The notes beneath the pieces are model-generated. The model was not told the DNA's origin, made no database searches, and saw nothing but the letters and a program-made list of their open reading frames with translations. 64,000 nucleotides of DNA, from contig NZ_FXBM01000001.1 in assembly GCF_900177245.1 (NCBI RefSeq), positions 806,001-870,000 on the forward strand, given 5' to 3'. Below, one piece after another: positions 33,633 to 42,571 of the stretch (its first letter is position 1; each line of letters begins with the position of its first letter). The stretch comes from Rathayibacter oskolensis. Its GTDB lineage: Bacteria > Actinomycetota > Actinomycetes > Actinomycetales > Microbacteriaceae. Made by a program: the position numbers and the translations under genes.

Positions 33633-33941
33633 GTGCCTGAAGAGACGACTGCAATCACCTCCCCCGGCGAAGGCCCGGACGCTCGAGAGGAGACCGTCGA
33701 GCAGCTCCGCGCCCGGCTCGACGAGCTGCTGAACGATCCGCTCGACGAGTGGGCCGCCAACATGCACTTCGGGGGAGCGCACTTCGTCGCCGACTTCGAG
33801 AGCACGCTCTCGTGGAAGGTCACCCGCCCCCTGCGCGCCGCACGCACCTTCCAGATCAGGGTCGGGCAGCTCGGCCTCCCGGGAGCGGTGCGCCACTCCA
33901 TCCGCTACGCGCAGCGCCGTTTCGGCGGTCGGGGCCGGTGA
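33633..33941 (+). CDS. Small protein with a glycosyltransferase-type WKVTRPLR motif
   Basis: The protein has 102 residues. An acidic amphipathic segment (EETVEQLRARLDELLNDPLD, likely helical) is followed by FESTLSWKVTRPLRAARTFQ and a basic tail (YAQRRFGGRGR). The SWxxTxPLR block is commonly seen next to helical segments in large bacterial polysaccharide glycosyltransferases. Here it stands alone. The stop overlaps the following glycosyltransferase start (GTGA), so the two are coupled and probably interact. It may be a membrane-edge adaptor or length ruler. I do not know the family. Confidence 0.65.
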   Translation: MPEETTAITSPGEGPDAREETVEQLRARLDELLNDPLDEWAANMHFGGAHFVADFESTLSWKVTRPLRAARTFQIRVGQLGLPGAVRHSIRYAQRRFGGRGR

Positions 33942-35467
33942 GCGACGTCGATCTCGCGGGCCGCGACGCCCGCCGCGCCTTCGTGGTGCAGCGACTCGAG
34001 CAGATCGCTCCGTTCGTCCTCGACGATCCGGAGGAGTCGGCCGGCCTCGCCCGCCGCGGTCCCGGCCCGTTCCTCGACGAGATTGCGCGCGCGGTGCAGC
34101 GCCGCGACGCCGACGACCTGACCTGGCTCTCGCTCACGGCGTTCCTCGGCGTCTACCCGGTTCCGCACCTCTTCAGCTGGTTCAAGCGCTCGCTCCAGCT
34201 CGCGAAGCCCCACGAGGCGATGCGCGTCTTCATGGTCGCGGGCACGCGCGCCTCCACCGGCTACCACGACCTGTCGACGACGCTGTCGGTCGTCACCGGC
34301 GCCGTGGTCGTCGACGTCGACTTCTGCGCGCGGAACTCGCACGCGACCGGCATCCAGCGCGTGGTGCGGCAGACCATGAAGCGCTGGCACCGCGACTACG
34401 ACCCCATCCTCACCGCGTGGGAGCACGGCTCGATGTCGCTGCGCCGGCTCGGCGCGGGCGAGCTCGAGCGGGTCGTCGACTTCGAGACGAGCTCCGCCCG
34501 CGACTGGGATCCGGGTCGCCCCGAGCGGGTCGACTTCATCGTCCCGTTCCGCTCGACGCTCGTGCTGCCCGAGGTTCCCGCGATGGGGATCTGCGCACCC
34601 CTGGCGGCCCTCGCCGAGTTCTCGGGCAACACCGTCAGCCTCATCGGCTACGACGCGATCCCCGTGGTGAGCGCCGACACGGTCCCGCCGCAGGAGAGCC
34701 TGCGGTTCGTCAACTACCTCACGGTCGTGAAGCACTCCGACCGCGTCGCCGGCATCAGCGCGGCGGCGACGGAGGAGTTCGCCGGCTTCAACGCCGCCCT
34801 GCCCGCCCAGGGACTCGAGGGTCCCGCGCTCTCGACCGTGTCGCTCCCGGTGGAGGCGCCGCCGCTGCAGGAGGCGAGCGTCGAGGAGGCCGACGACCTC
34901 CCGCTCGTGCTCTCGGTCGGCAGTCACGAGCCGCGCAAGAACCACCTCGCCATCCTCTTCGCGGCGGAGATCCTCTGGCGGGAGGGCAAGCGGTTCCGCG
35001 TGCGCTTCATCGGCGGCGGCAACCCGTGGGCGACGCAGGTGTTCGACGTGCGCATCCGCGAGGCCCAGCGCCGCGGCCGCACCGTCGAGGTCATCCGCGG
35101 AGCCGGGGACGCCGTGCTGCTGTCGTCGTACCGCCGCGCGCGGTTCTTCGTCTTCCCCTCCACCCACGAGGGCTACGGCCTGCCCGTCGCCGAGGCGCTC
35201 GCGCTCGGCATCCCCGCGATCACCTCCGACCGGGGCTCGCTCGCCGAGATCGCGGCCGACGGCGGCTGCCTGACCGTCGATCCCTACGACGACGACCAGC
35301 TGGTGGCCGCGATGCGCGAGCTGCTCGACTCCGACGAGCGCGTCGCCGAGCTCACCGCCGAGGCGCTCGCCCGCCCGGCGCGCACCTGGAACGACTACTC
35401 CGCCGAGCTCTGGGACGCCCTGGTGCCCTCCACCGGCGAGCACCACGAGGAGGAGCACGATGCGTGA
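33938..35467 (+). CDS. GT4-type glycosyltransferase with N-terminal extension (first of a pair)
   Basis: The protein has 509 residues. A helical N-terminal region of about 120 residues has no family I know. Then comes VVVDVDFCARNSHATGIQRV, a block seen in mannosyl- and rhamnosyltransferases of ABC-exported polysaccharides. The nucleotide-binding half has LSVGSHEPRKNHLAILFAAE and FPSTHEGYGLPVAEALALGI (E-x7-E). GTG 33938 overlaps the small protein; its end overlaps the next gene by 8 bases. Its twin follows directly. A processive D-rhamnosyl/mannosyl transferase fits the adjacent gmd genes and exporter (inference). Confidence 0.83.
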   Translation: MSDVDLAGRDARRAFVVQRLEQIAPFVLDDPEESAGLARRGPGPFLDEIARAVQRRDADDLTWLSLTAFLGVYPVPHLFSWFKRSLQLAKPHEAMRVFMVAGTRASTGYHDLSTTLSVVTGAVVVDVDFCARNSHATGIQRVVRQTMKRWHRDYDPILTAWEHGSMSLRRLGAGELERVVDFETSSARDWDPGRPERVDFIVPFRSTLVLPEVPAMGICAPLAALAEFSGNTVSLIGYDAIPVVSADTVPPQESLRFVNYLTVVKHSDRVAGISAAATEEFAGFNAALPAQGLEGPALSTVSLPVEAPPLQEASVEEADDLPLVLSVGSHEPRKNHLAILFAAEILWREGKRFRVRFIGGGNPWATQVFDVRIREAQRRGRTVEVIRGAGDAVLLSSYRRARFFVFPSTHEGYGLPVAEALALGIPAITSDRGSLAEIAADGGCLTVDPYDDDQLVAAMRELLDSDERVAELTAEALARPARTWNDYSAELWDALVPSTGEHHEEEHDA

Positions 35468-36935
35468 GCCCACCGCTCTCGAGCGCCTGACCCTGCTGCT
35501 CGAGACCCTCGAGCCGACCACCGCGCCGGCGCGCGACCTGCCGACCCTGATCGGTCAGCTCGACGCGGCCCTCGGCGAGCCCAGCTTCGAGCAGACCTGG
35601 CTGCTCCTCGCGGTCGTGACCGCGGAGCTCCCCGACCGCGAGCAGGTCGTCGAGTCGCGCCGCTCCGCACGGCTCGACGGCGTCGCCGCGCTGCTCGAGG
35701 CGCTGATCAAGCCGACTCCGGCCTCGCGCGTGCTCGACGCCGTGCGCGCGCCCAGTGCCGTCGTGATCGCCCGCCACGCGGTACTGGTCGACGTCCACCA
35801 CACCGCGCGGACGGGCCTCGCGACCGGGATCCAGCGCGTCGTGCGCAACACGATCGTCGAGTGGAACAGCCGGCACGACATCACCCTGATCGTCTGGGAC
35901 GACGCGATGACGGGCTTCCGCGAGGTCGGGAACGAGCTGCGGACCAACGCCCTCTACGGCTCGGCGCCCGAGGCGAAGCTCGACCCCCACGCTCCCGTGG
36001 TCGTGCCGTGGGAGTCGCTGTACGTGCTCCCCGAGCTCGCGATCGAGGACGCCCGCAGTGCGCGCCTCGCGGCCTTCACCGAGTTCAGCGGCAATGCGAC
36101 GACCATGATCGGTCACGACTGCGTCCCGCTCACGACGGCGGAGACGGCCCACGGCGGCATCAGCGGGCAGTTCCCGCGGACGCTCGTCGCGGTCTCGCAC
36201 ATGGACCGCGTCGCGACCGTCTCGTTCGCCTCGCAGACCGAGTTCCGCGGCTGGCGCGGGATGCTCGAGGGGGAGCGCGGCCCCGACGTCGACGCGATCC
36301 CGCTGCCCGCCTCCGCGGGGGGCGACGTCGACTTCGACGATGCGGCGACCCGCGAGGCGCTCGGTGCCGGGGAGGGACTCCCTCTGGTGGTCTGCATCGG
36401 CAGTCACGAGCCCCGCAAGAACCACCTCGCCGTCCTGCACGCGGCCGAGCTCGTCTGGCGTTCGGGCGTCGACTTCACCCTCGCGTTCATCGGCGGCAAC
36501 GCGTGGAGCAGCGAGGAGTTCCAGGGTCGGATGCGGGCCCTCCAGGACGAGGGCCGCTCCGTCGACTCCTTCTCGGCCATCACCGACGAGCTGCTCTGGA
36601 ACGCCTACCGCAGCGCGAGGTGCACGGTCTTCCCGTCGCTCAACGAGGGCTTCGGCCTGCCCGTCGCGGAGTCGCTCGCGGTCGGCACACCCGTGATCAC
36701 CTCGGGCTTCGGCAGCATGAAGGACATCGCCGCCCAGGGCGGCGCCCTGCTCGTCGACCCGCGCGACGACCACTCGATCCGCGACGCGCTCGCGACGCTG
36801 CTCACCGACGACGAGGTGCACGCCCGGCTGAGCGCCGAGGCGGACGCCCGGGTGAACCGCACCTGGGGCGAGTACGCGGACGAGCTGTGGAGCTACGTGA
36901 CGCAGGTCGCTCCGGCGGGCGTCTCGGTCGTCTGA
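35460..36935 (+). CDS. GT4-type glycosyltransferase, paralogue of the preceding gene
   Basis: The protein has 491 residues. It shares with its neighbour the blocks LVDVHHTARTGLATGIQRVV, the AAFTEFSGNATTMIGHDCVP region, CIGSHEPRKNHLAVLHAAEL and FPSLNEGFGLPVAESLAVGT. The N-terminal 110 residues differ from those of its twin. Two tandem enzymes of this kind often make two different linkages of one repeat. ATG 35460 overlaps the previous stop by 8 bases. It converges with the gene at 36978 across 42 bases. Confidence 0.83.
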   Translation: MREPTALERLTLLLETLEPTTAPARDLPTLIGQLDAALGEPSFEQTWLLLAVVTAELPDREQVVESRRSARLDGVAALLEALIKPTPASRVLDAVRAPSAVVIARHAVLVDVHHTARTGLATGIQRVVRNTIVEWNSRHDITLIVWDDAMTGFREVGNELRTNALYGSAPEAKLDPHAPVVVPWESLYVLPELAIEDARSARLAAFTEFSGNATTMIGHDCVPLTTAETAHGGISGQFPRTLVAVSHMDRVATVSFASQTEFRGWRGMLEGERGPDVDAIPLPASAGGDVDFDDAATREALGAGEGLPLVVCIGSHEPRKNHLAVLHAAELVWRSGVDFTLAFIGGNAWSSEEFQGRMRALQDEGRSVDSFSAITDELLWNAYRSARCTVFPSLNEGFGLPVAESLAVGTPVITSGFGSMKDIAAQGGALLVDPRDDHSIRDALATLLTDDEVHARLSAEADARVNRTWGEYADELWSYVTQVAPAGVSVV

Positions 36936-36977
36936 CCGGCGGGTCGGGCGCTCGCGGACGCTCGGGCTCGCGGCCGA

Positions 36978-38105
36978 TCAGGCGCGCGCGAGCCCCACGG
37001 CCGCGTCGGCGAGCGCATCGGCAGCCTCCGTCCAGGGTCGGATGACGCCGGGATCGACGCGCCGAGGCGTCGCCAGCGCTGTCCGGATCGCGTCCCGCAG
37101 CGCCTCCTCGTCGCCGACAGGGACGAAGCGCGCCGCCTCCTCGTGACCGCGCAGCGCGTCCCGGATTCCCGGGATGTCGGAGACGATGACGGGGGTGCCC
37201 GTGGCCACCGCCTCGAGTGCGGGGAGCCCGAAGCCCTCGTGCAACGAGACCAGCGCCAGGGCGTCCGCCCCGGTCATCAGAGCCGGCATCTCGTGGTCCT
37301 CGACGAACACCGGCGAGAGCCTGACGTCGGCGCCCCCGGCCGTCGCCTCGTCGACCGCGGCGCGGACGTCGTCGTCGTCCCAGGAGGCGGCGCCCACGAT
37401 GAGGAGGGTGCGGCCGGCCGGCCGATCGGCCGCCGCGAAGGCGCGCACGAGCGCGGCGACGTTCTTGCGCGGCTCGATCGCTCCGACGAACAGGAGGTAG
37501 CGGTCGACGCCGACCCTCCGGGTCACGGAGGCGACCTCCTCCGCCGACCGCGGGTGGAACGCCGTCGCGTCGACTGTGGTGGGGAGCACCCGGAGCCGGC
37601 TCTCGGGGACGCCGAGGTGCTCGGCGATCTCGGCCGCCGCCGACGGGGTCCCCGTCGCGACCAGGTCCGACCTGGCCAGCCACCCGGGCATCCGCGTGGT
37701 CAGCAGCGCACGTCGCGCCGCCGGGACCAGCTCGGGCGCGACGGCGAAGCAGGCGTCGTGGACGAAGGTGATCGAGCTCGAGCGCCGGCTCACGGCCCAG
37801 TTGCGGTAGTTGGGGAAGAAGTACACACCGCGACCGACGAGCAGGTCGAGGGGGAGGGCCGTGCGGGTCAGGAGCCCGACGACGCGGCGGGGGAGGGGGA
37901 CGCCCCGGACCGCGAACGGGAGCCCCCGGCGCCGCACGGCCGCCGTCTCGGAGGACGGCGCGAAGAGGACCACCTCGAGCCGGTCTCGGAAGCGGTCGTC
38001 TCCGAGTGCGCGCAGCGTCTCGAGAAGAACGTGCCCGACTCCGGTCAGCCGGTCGGCGGCGAGCGGAGTGGCGTCGACGAGCAGCCGGACGCGCCGGACG
38101 GTCAC
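36978..38105 (-). CDS. Family 4 glycosyltransferase
   Basis: The protein has 375 residues. It begins VRRVRLLVDATPLAADRLTG with the short acceptor loop, and has TFVHDACFAVAPELVPAARR, YLLFVGAIEPRKNVAALVRA and VSLHEGFGLPALEAVATGTP (E-x7-E). GTG 38105 overlaps the Wzt stop by 4 bases, so it belongs to the exporter operon. It is a good candidate for the first committed transferase of the exported glycan. Specificity is not visible. Confidence 0.87.
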   Translation of the reverse strand: MTVRRVRLLVDATPLAADRLTGVGHVLLETLRALGDDRFRDRLEVVLFAPSSETAAVRRRGLPFAVRGVPLPRRVVGLLTRTALPLDLLVGRGVYFFPNYRNWAVSRRSSSITFVHDACFAVAPELVPAARRALLTTRMPGWLARSDLVATGTPSAAAEIAEHLGVPESRLRVLPTTVDATAFHPRSAEEVASVTRRVGVDRYLLFVGAIEPRKNVAALVRAFAAADRPAGRTLLIVGAASWDDDDVRAAVDEATAGGADVRLSPVFVEDHEMPALMTGADALALVSLHEGFGLPALEAVATGTPVIVSDIPGIRDALRGHEEAARFVPVGDEEALRDAIRTALATPRRVDPGVIRPWTEAADALADAAVGLARA

Positions 38106-39385
38106 GCCCGGGTGACGCCGCCGACGGTCGCCGACGCGCTGACGTCGACCAGGCCGACCCGCTTGGTGGTGCGCTCGACGGTGAAGCGGGCGCCCACGGG
38201 GACGCGGGTGAACTCGCCGTTCTCGAGCGTCGACGCCGACGCGTGGACCGCGTAGGTCCCGCCGCCGAAGTGGGTGTCGGGGAGGTGGAAGATGACGGTG
38301 GTCTCCTCCGTGAGCGGCGGGTGCTCGAAGCCCAGACGCATCGTGTTGGTGCCGAACACGACCTGGCCGAGCGGGGTGTCGACGCCGATCCCGACGAACC
38401 ACCTCTCGAGGGGCGTGGAGCTGAGCGGCCGGAGGGTCACCCGGATCTCGAGGTCGTCGCCCGGCCGGAGGGTGCGGTTGCCCTCCTCGAGCGTGCCGCC
38501 CTCGAGCTCGATGCCGACGATCTCGGCGGGCTGGACCTGCTCCGGCTCCTCGCCCGACTCCTCCGCCTCGATGACCGCCTCGGCGGTCTCGCGCTCGACG
38601 CGCTCCTGACGGGACGACTCGAAGCCGTTGCGGAGCACCTCGAGCCCGCGCGCGGTCTCGCCGTCGTAGATGACGGCGCCGTGCTCGAGCACCACGGTGC
38701 GGTCGCAGAGCTCCCCGACCTGCTCGAGCGAGTGAGTCACGAGGACGATCGTCTTGCCCGCACGCTGGAAGGCGCGGATGCGATCCATGCACTTGCGCTG
38801 GAACGGCTCGTCGCCGACGGCGAGGACCTCGTCGACGAGGAGGAGATCGGGGTCGGTGTGGATGGCGATCGCGAAGGCGAGCCGCACGTACATGCCCGAG
38901 GAGTAGAACTTAACCTGCGTGTCGATGAAGTCGGCGATCTCGGAGAAGTCGACGATCGAGTCGAACTTCTCCTCGAGCTCGCGGCGCGACAGGCCGAGGA
39001 TCGCCCCGTTGAGGAAGACGTTCTCGCGGCCGGTGAGATCGGGGTGGAATCCCGCTCCGAGCTCGAGCAGCGCGGCGAGGCGCCCGCGGCGCTCGACGGT
39101 GCCGGTCGTCGGCTGGATGATGCCGCCGATGAGCTTGAGCAGCGTGCTCTTGCCCGACCCGTTGGCGCCGATCAGGCCGACCGTGGATCCCAGGGGGATC
39201 TCGAGGTCGATGTCGCGCAGCGCCCAGAAGTCGTCTCGGTGCTGCTTGCCGCGGCCGAAGTTGACGACGCGCTCCTTGAGGCTCTTGTCCTTGCGGATGA
39301 CGAAGCGCTTGGAGGCGTTCTGCACGCGGATGATGGTCGGCATCTGCGCCGCATCCGGGAGGGCGATCTCGGTCTCGAGGGTCAT
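38102..39385 (-). CDS. wzt: Polysaccharide ABC exporter ATP-binding protein with C-terminal Wzt-type domain
   Basis: The protein has 427 residues. The ATPase has Walker A GANGSGKST (73-81), the degenerate signature FYSSGMYVRLAFAIA typical of Wzt/TagH, and Walker B LLLVDEVLAVGD. After about residue 260 an acidic linker (EAEESGEEPEQVQ) leads to a C-terminal domain of about 150 residues (LRPGDDLEIRVTLRPLSSTP, FGTNTMRLGFEHPPL). It resembles the beta-sandwich of Wzt from O8/O9a, which recognises the finished chain end. It pairs with the permease 4 bases upstream. No chain-terminating methyltransferase or kinase is nearby. Confidence 0.92.
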   Translation of the reverse strand: MTLETEIALPDAAQMPTIIRVQNASKRFVIRKDKSLKERVVNFGRGKQHRDDFWALRDIDLEIPLGSTVGLIGANGSGKSTLLKLIGGIIQPTTGTVERRGRLAALLELGAGFHPDLTGRENVFLNGAILGLSRRELEEKFDSIVDFSEIADFIDTQVKFYSSGMYVRLAFAIAIHTDPDLLLVDEVLAVGDEPFQRKCMDRIRAFQRAGKTIVLVTHSLEQVGELCDRTVVLEHGAVIYDGETARGLEVLRNGFESSRQERVERETAEAVIEAEESGEEPEQVQPAEIVGIELEGGTLEEGNRTLRPGDDLEIRVTLRPLSSTPLERWFVGIGVDTPLGQVVFGTNTMRLGFEHPPLTEETTVIFHLPDTHFGGGTYAVHASASTLENGEFTRVPVGARFTVERTTKRVGLVDVSASATVGGVTRA

Positions 39386-39389
39386 GCGA

Positions 39390-40379
39390 TCAGATCTCCT
39401 GGGCGAAGTTGCCCTCGAGGCGGCGGAAGATGCGGTGCGCGACCCACACCAGCACGACGCCCACGAGGAAGACGATGAAGAGGTGCAGAGCCATGTCCGC
39501 CGGCCAGGGCTGCCCGGCGATGGTGCGGATGCTCCCGTCGCTCTGCTCGATCTGCGTCTCGCGCGAGCCCGGCCCCCAGATGGCGCGCTGGAAGGCGAGC
39601 ATCGCGTTGGTCATCGGGTTCAGGAGGTAGATCTGCTCGAGCCACGCCGGGACCGTCTCGACGACGAACGACCACGCGTAGGTGATCGGCGAGAGCCAGA
39701 AGAAGATGAGCAGCCCGACCTCGACGAGGAACTGGATGTCGCGGAGGTAGACGTTGAGCGCCGACAGCGCCAGGGCGAGCGCGAGCCCGTAGACCAGCGT
39801 CACCGCGAGTGCGGGGAAGATGAAGAGCAGCTGCCAGCTGAACTCGAACGCTCCGAGCGCTATCGCCCCGACGATCAGCACCAGGAACTGCACTGCGAAG
39901 TTGAACAGCGCGGCGCCGATGGTCGCCACCGGGAAGATCTCGCGCGGGAGGTACACCTTCTTGATGAGGCCGGCGTTCGCCAGGATCGAGGTGGTGCCGG
40001 TCGCGACGATCTCGCTGAAGAGGTTCCACAGCGTCAGGCCGCAGAAGACGAAGATCGCGAAGACGGGGATCCCGCGGGCCGCGCCGAGGAACTGCCCGAT
40101 CGCGACGTAGTAGATCATCAGCATGACGAGCGGGCGGATGAGGGTCCAGACGAAGCCGAGGCTCGAGTCCTTGTAGCGCGCCTTCAGCTCGCGGTTGACG
40201 AGGAGCTTGAGCAGCTCGCGGTGCCGGAAGATGTCGACCAGGGCCGAGACGAATCCGCTGGAGCGGCCCTCGCCGGGCTGCGTACCGCTCTGGTGGAACG
40301 GTTCCCGGGAGATCGCGTCGACGCGGTCGACCGCGCGCGTGATCGTCGATTTCCTGCTGCTCATCGGTCTCCCAGCCAT
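39390..40379 (-). CDS. wzm: Polysaccharide ABC exporter permease
   Basis: The protein has 329 residues. It has an ABC-2 type fold: a cytoplasmic N-terminus with RELLKLLVNRELKARYKDSS, six TM helices, then VYLRDIQFLVEVGLLIFFWL and NPMTNAMLAFQRAIW. It moves undecaprenyl- or decaprenyl-linked glycan outward with Wzt. ATG 40379 is taken; ATG 40364 is possible. The loop between TM5 and TM6 is long (about 50 residues) and includes SRETQIEQSDGSIRTIAG. A TACAAT at 40406-40411 and a palindrome at 40384-40398 lie in front of it. Confidence 0.92.
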   Translation of the reverse strand: MAGRPMSSRKSTITRAVDRVDAISREPFHQSGTQPGEGRSSGFVSALVDIFRHRELLKLLVNRELKARYKDSSLGFVWTLIRPLVMLMIYYVAIGQFLGAARGIPVFAIFVFCGLTLWNLFSEIVATGTTSILANAGLIKKVYLPREIFPVATIGAALFNFAVQFLVLIVGAIALGAFEFSWQLLFIFPALAVTLVYGLALALALSALNVYLRDIQFLVEVGLLIFFWLSPITYAWSFVVETVPAWLEQIYLLNPMTNAMLAFQRAIWGPGSRETQIEQSDGSIRTIAGQPWPADMALHLFIVFLVGVVLVWVAHRIFRRLEGNFAQEI

Positions 40380-40383
40380 AGCA

Positions 40384-40398
40384 CTGCCGTGACGGCAG
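40384..40398. promoter_or_regulatory. Perfect 7-1-7 palindrome in the wzm leader
   Basis: ctgccgt-g-acggcag lies between the wzm -10 box and its start codon. It may bind a regulator or form a hairpin at the mRNA 5' end. Confidence 0.45.
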
Positions 40399-40405
40399 CC
40401 AGATC

Positions 40406-40411
40406 ATTGTA
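40406..40411 (-). promoter_or_regulatory. -10 element of the wzm-wzt operon
   Basis: TACAAT on the minus strand gives a predicted start near 40399 and a leader of about 20 bases that begins with the palindrome. It separates the exporter from the gmd genes upstream. Confidence 0.55.
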
Positions 40412-40461
40412 CGTACCCGCCCGAGCGCCGAGCGGAGGCGGCGCGGGGCGGTGGCGGCGCG

Positions 40462-41421
40462 TCAGCCCGCTCGCCGTGCGAGATCGAGGTCGTTCTCGAC
40501 CATCCTCGCGACGATCTCCTCGAAACCCACGGTCGGCGCCCAGCCCAGTTCCCTCCGGGCCTTCGAAGCGTCCCCGCGCATCTCCGGGGCGTCGACGGGC
40601 CGGGCGAAGCGCGGATCGATGACGACCCGGCCCTCCCAGTCGTCGATCCCGGCGGCGGCGAACGCCGCACCGACGAACTCGCGCACCGAGTGCGAGACTC
40701 CCGTCGCGACGACGTAGTCGTCGGCCGAGTCGGCGCGGGAGGCGCGCAGGAGCGCATCGACGTAGTCGGGCGCCCACCCCCAGTCGCGCCGGGCGTCGAG
40801 GTTGCCGAGCGAGAGCTCCTCCGCCGTGCCGGCGGCGATGGCGGCGACGCCCGCCGTGATCTTGCGGGTGACGAAGCTCTCGGGCCGGCGCGGCGACTCG
40901 TGGTTGTAGAGGATCGCGGAGGAGGCGTGCAGCCCCCGCCCGCGGTACACGCCGACCAGCAGGTGCGCGAACGCCTTCGCGGCTCCGTAGGGGGAGACCG
41001 GGCGGATCGGAGTCGACTCCGTCTGCGGGTTCTCGGTGGCCGCTCCGAAGATCTCGGAGGAGGAGGCCTGCACGAACCGGACCTCGCGACCCGAGGACTC
41101 CTGCAGAGTCAGCGCCGCCTCGAGGAGTGCGGCGACCGCCGTGCCGGTGACCTCGGCGGTCAGCACCGGCTCCTGCCACGACTGCGCGACGGAGGAGATG
41201 CCGGCGAGGTGGAAGACCGCGTCGGGGGCCGCCTCCGCGACCGCCCGGCCGAGACCCTCGGGACCGCGGAGGTCGCCCTCGAGGGGACGGACGGCCGCGG
41301 GCAGCGCGGCGTCGTCGCCCCCGCGCACCAGGGCGGAGACGTCCCAGCCGTCGGCGAGCAGGCGCTCGACGAGGTAGCCCCCGTCCTGCCCGCTCGCCCC
41401 GGTGACGAAGGCGATCGGCAC
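40462..41421 (-). CDS. GDP-mannose 4,6-dehydratase-like SDR (possible reductase partner)
   Basis: The protein has 319 residues. It has AFVTGASGQDGGYLVERLLA, FHLAGISSVAQSW, VQASSSEIFGAATENPQTES, PVSPYGAAKAFAHLLVGVYR (Tyr-x3-Lys), LYNHESPRRPESFVTRKIT and LGNLDARRDWGWAPDYVDAL. It is a clear paralogue of the gene just upstream. One of the two is expected to make GDP-4-dehydro-6-deoxy-mannose. The other could be the reductase that makes GDP-D-rhamnose, since no separate rmd is nearby. GTG 41421 is the family-consistent start, 5 bases after the upstream stop. Confidence 0.8.
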   Translation of the reverse strand: MPIAFVTGASGQDGGYLVERLLADGWDVSALVRGGDDAALPAAVRPLEGDLRGPEGLGRAVAEAAPDAVFHLAGISSVAQSWQEPVLTAEVTGTAVAALLEAALTLQESSGREVRFVQASSSEIFGAATENPQTESTPIRPVSPYGAAKAFAHLLVGVYRGRGLHASSAILYNHESPRRPESFVTRKITAGVAAIAAGTAEELSLGNLDARRDWGWAPDYVDALLRASRADSADDYVVATGVSHSVREFVGAAFAAAGIDDWEGRVVIDPRFARPVDAPEMRGDASKARRELGWAPTVGFEEIVARMVENDLDLARRAG

Positions 41422-41426
41422 GACCG

Positions 41427-42410
<984 letters not shown>

Positions 42411-42450
42411 GTGGTGGTCCGTTTCGTCGGGGTCGATGACAGCGGGCTAC

Positions 42451-42456
42451 ATACTA
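42451..42456 (-). promoter_or_regulatory. -10 element of the gmd pair
   Basis: TAGTAT on the minus strand is 40 bases before GTG 42410. Confidence 0.5.
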
Positions 42457-42522
42457 CCCACCGGCCTCCCCGGCGCCGGGGAGCAGGAGCGCGCAGGGGG
42501 CCGCGGTGCAGGCGTGCGCCGG

Positions 42523-42528
42523 TATCCT
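42523..42528 (+). promoter_or_regulatory. -10 element for the glycosyltransferase at 42572
   Basis: TATCCT is 43 bases before ATG 42572. GTG 42545 lies in the same frame and could be used. Confidence 0.4.
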
Positions 42529-42571
42529 GACCCGGCTCGGACACGTGCACCCGCCGTCACGATTGGACGCC

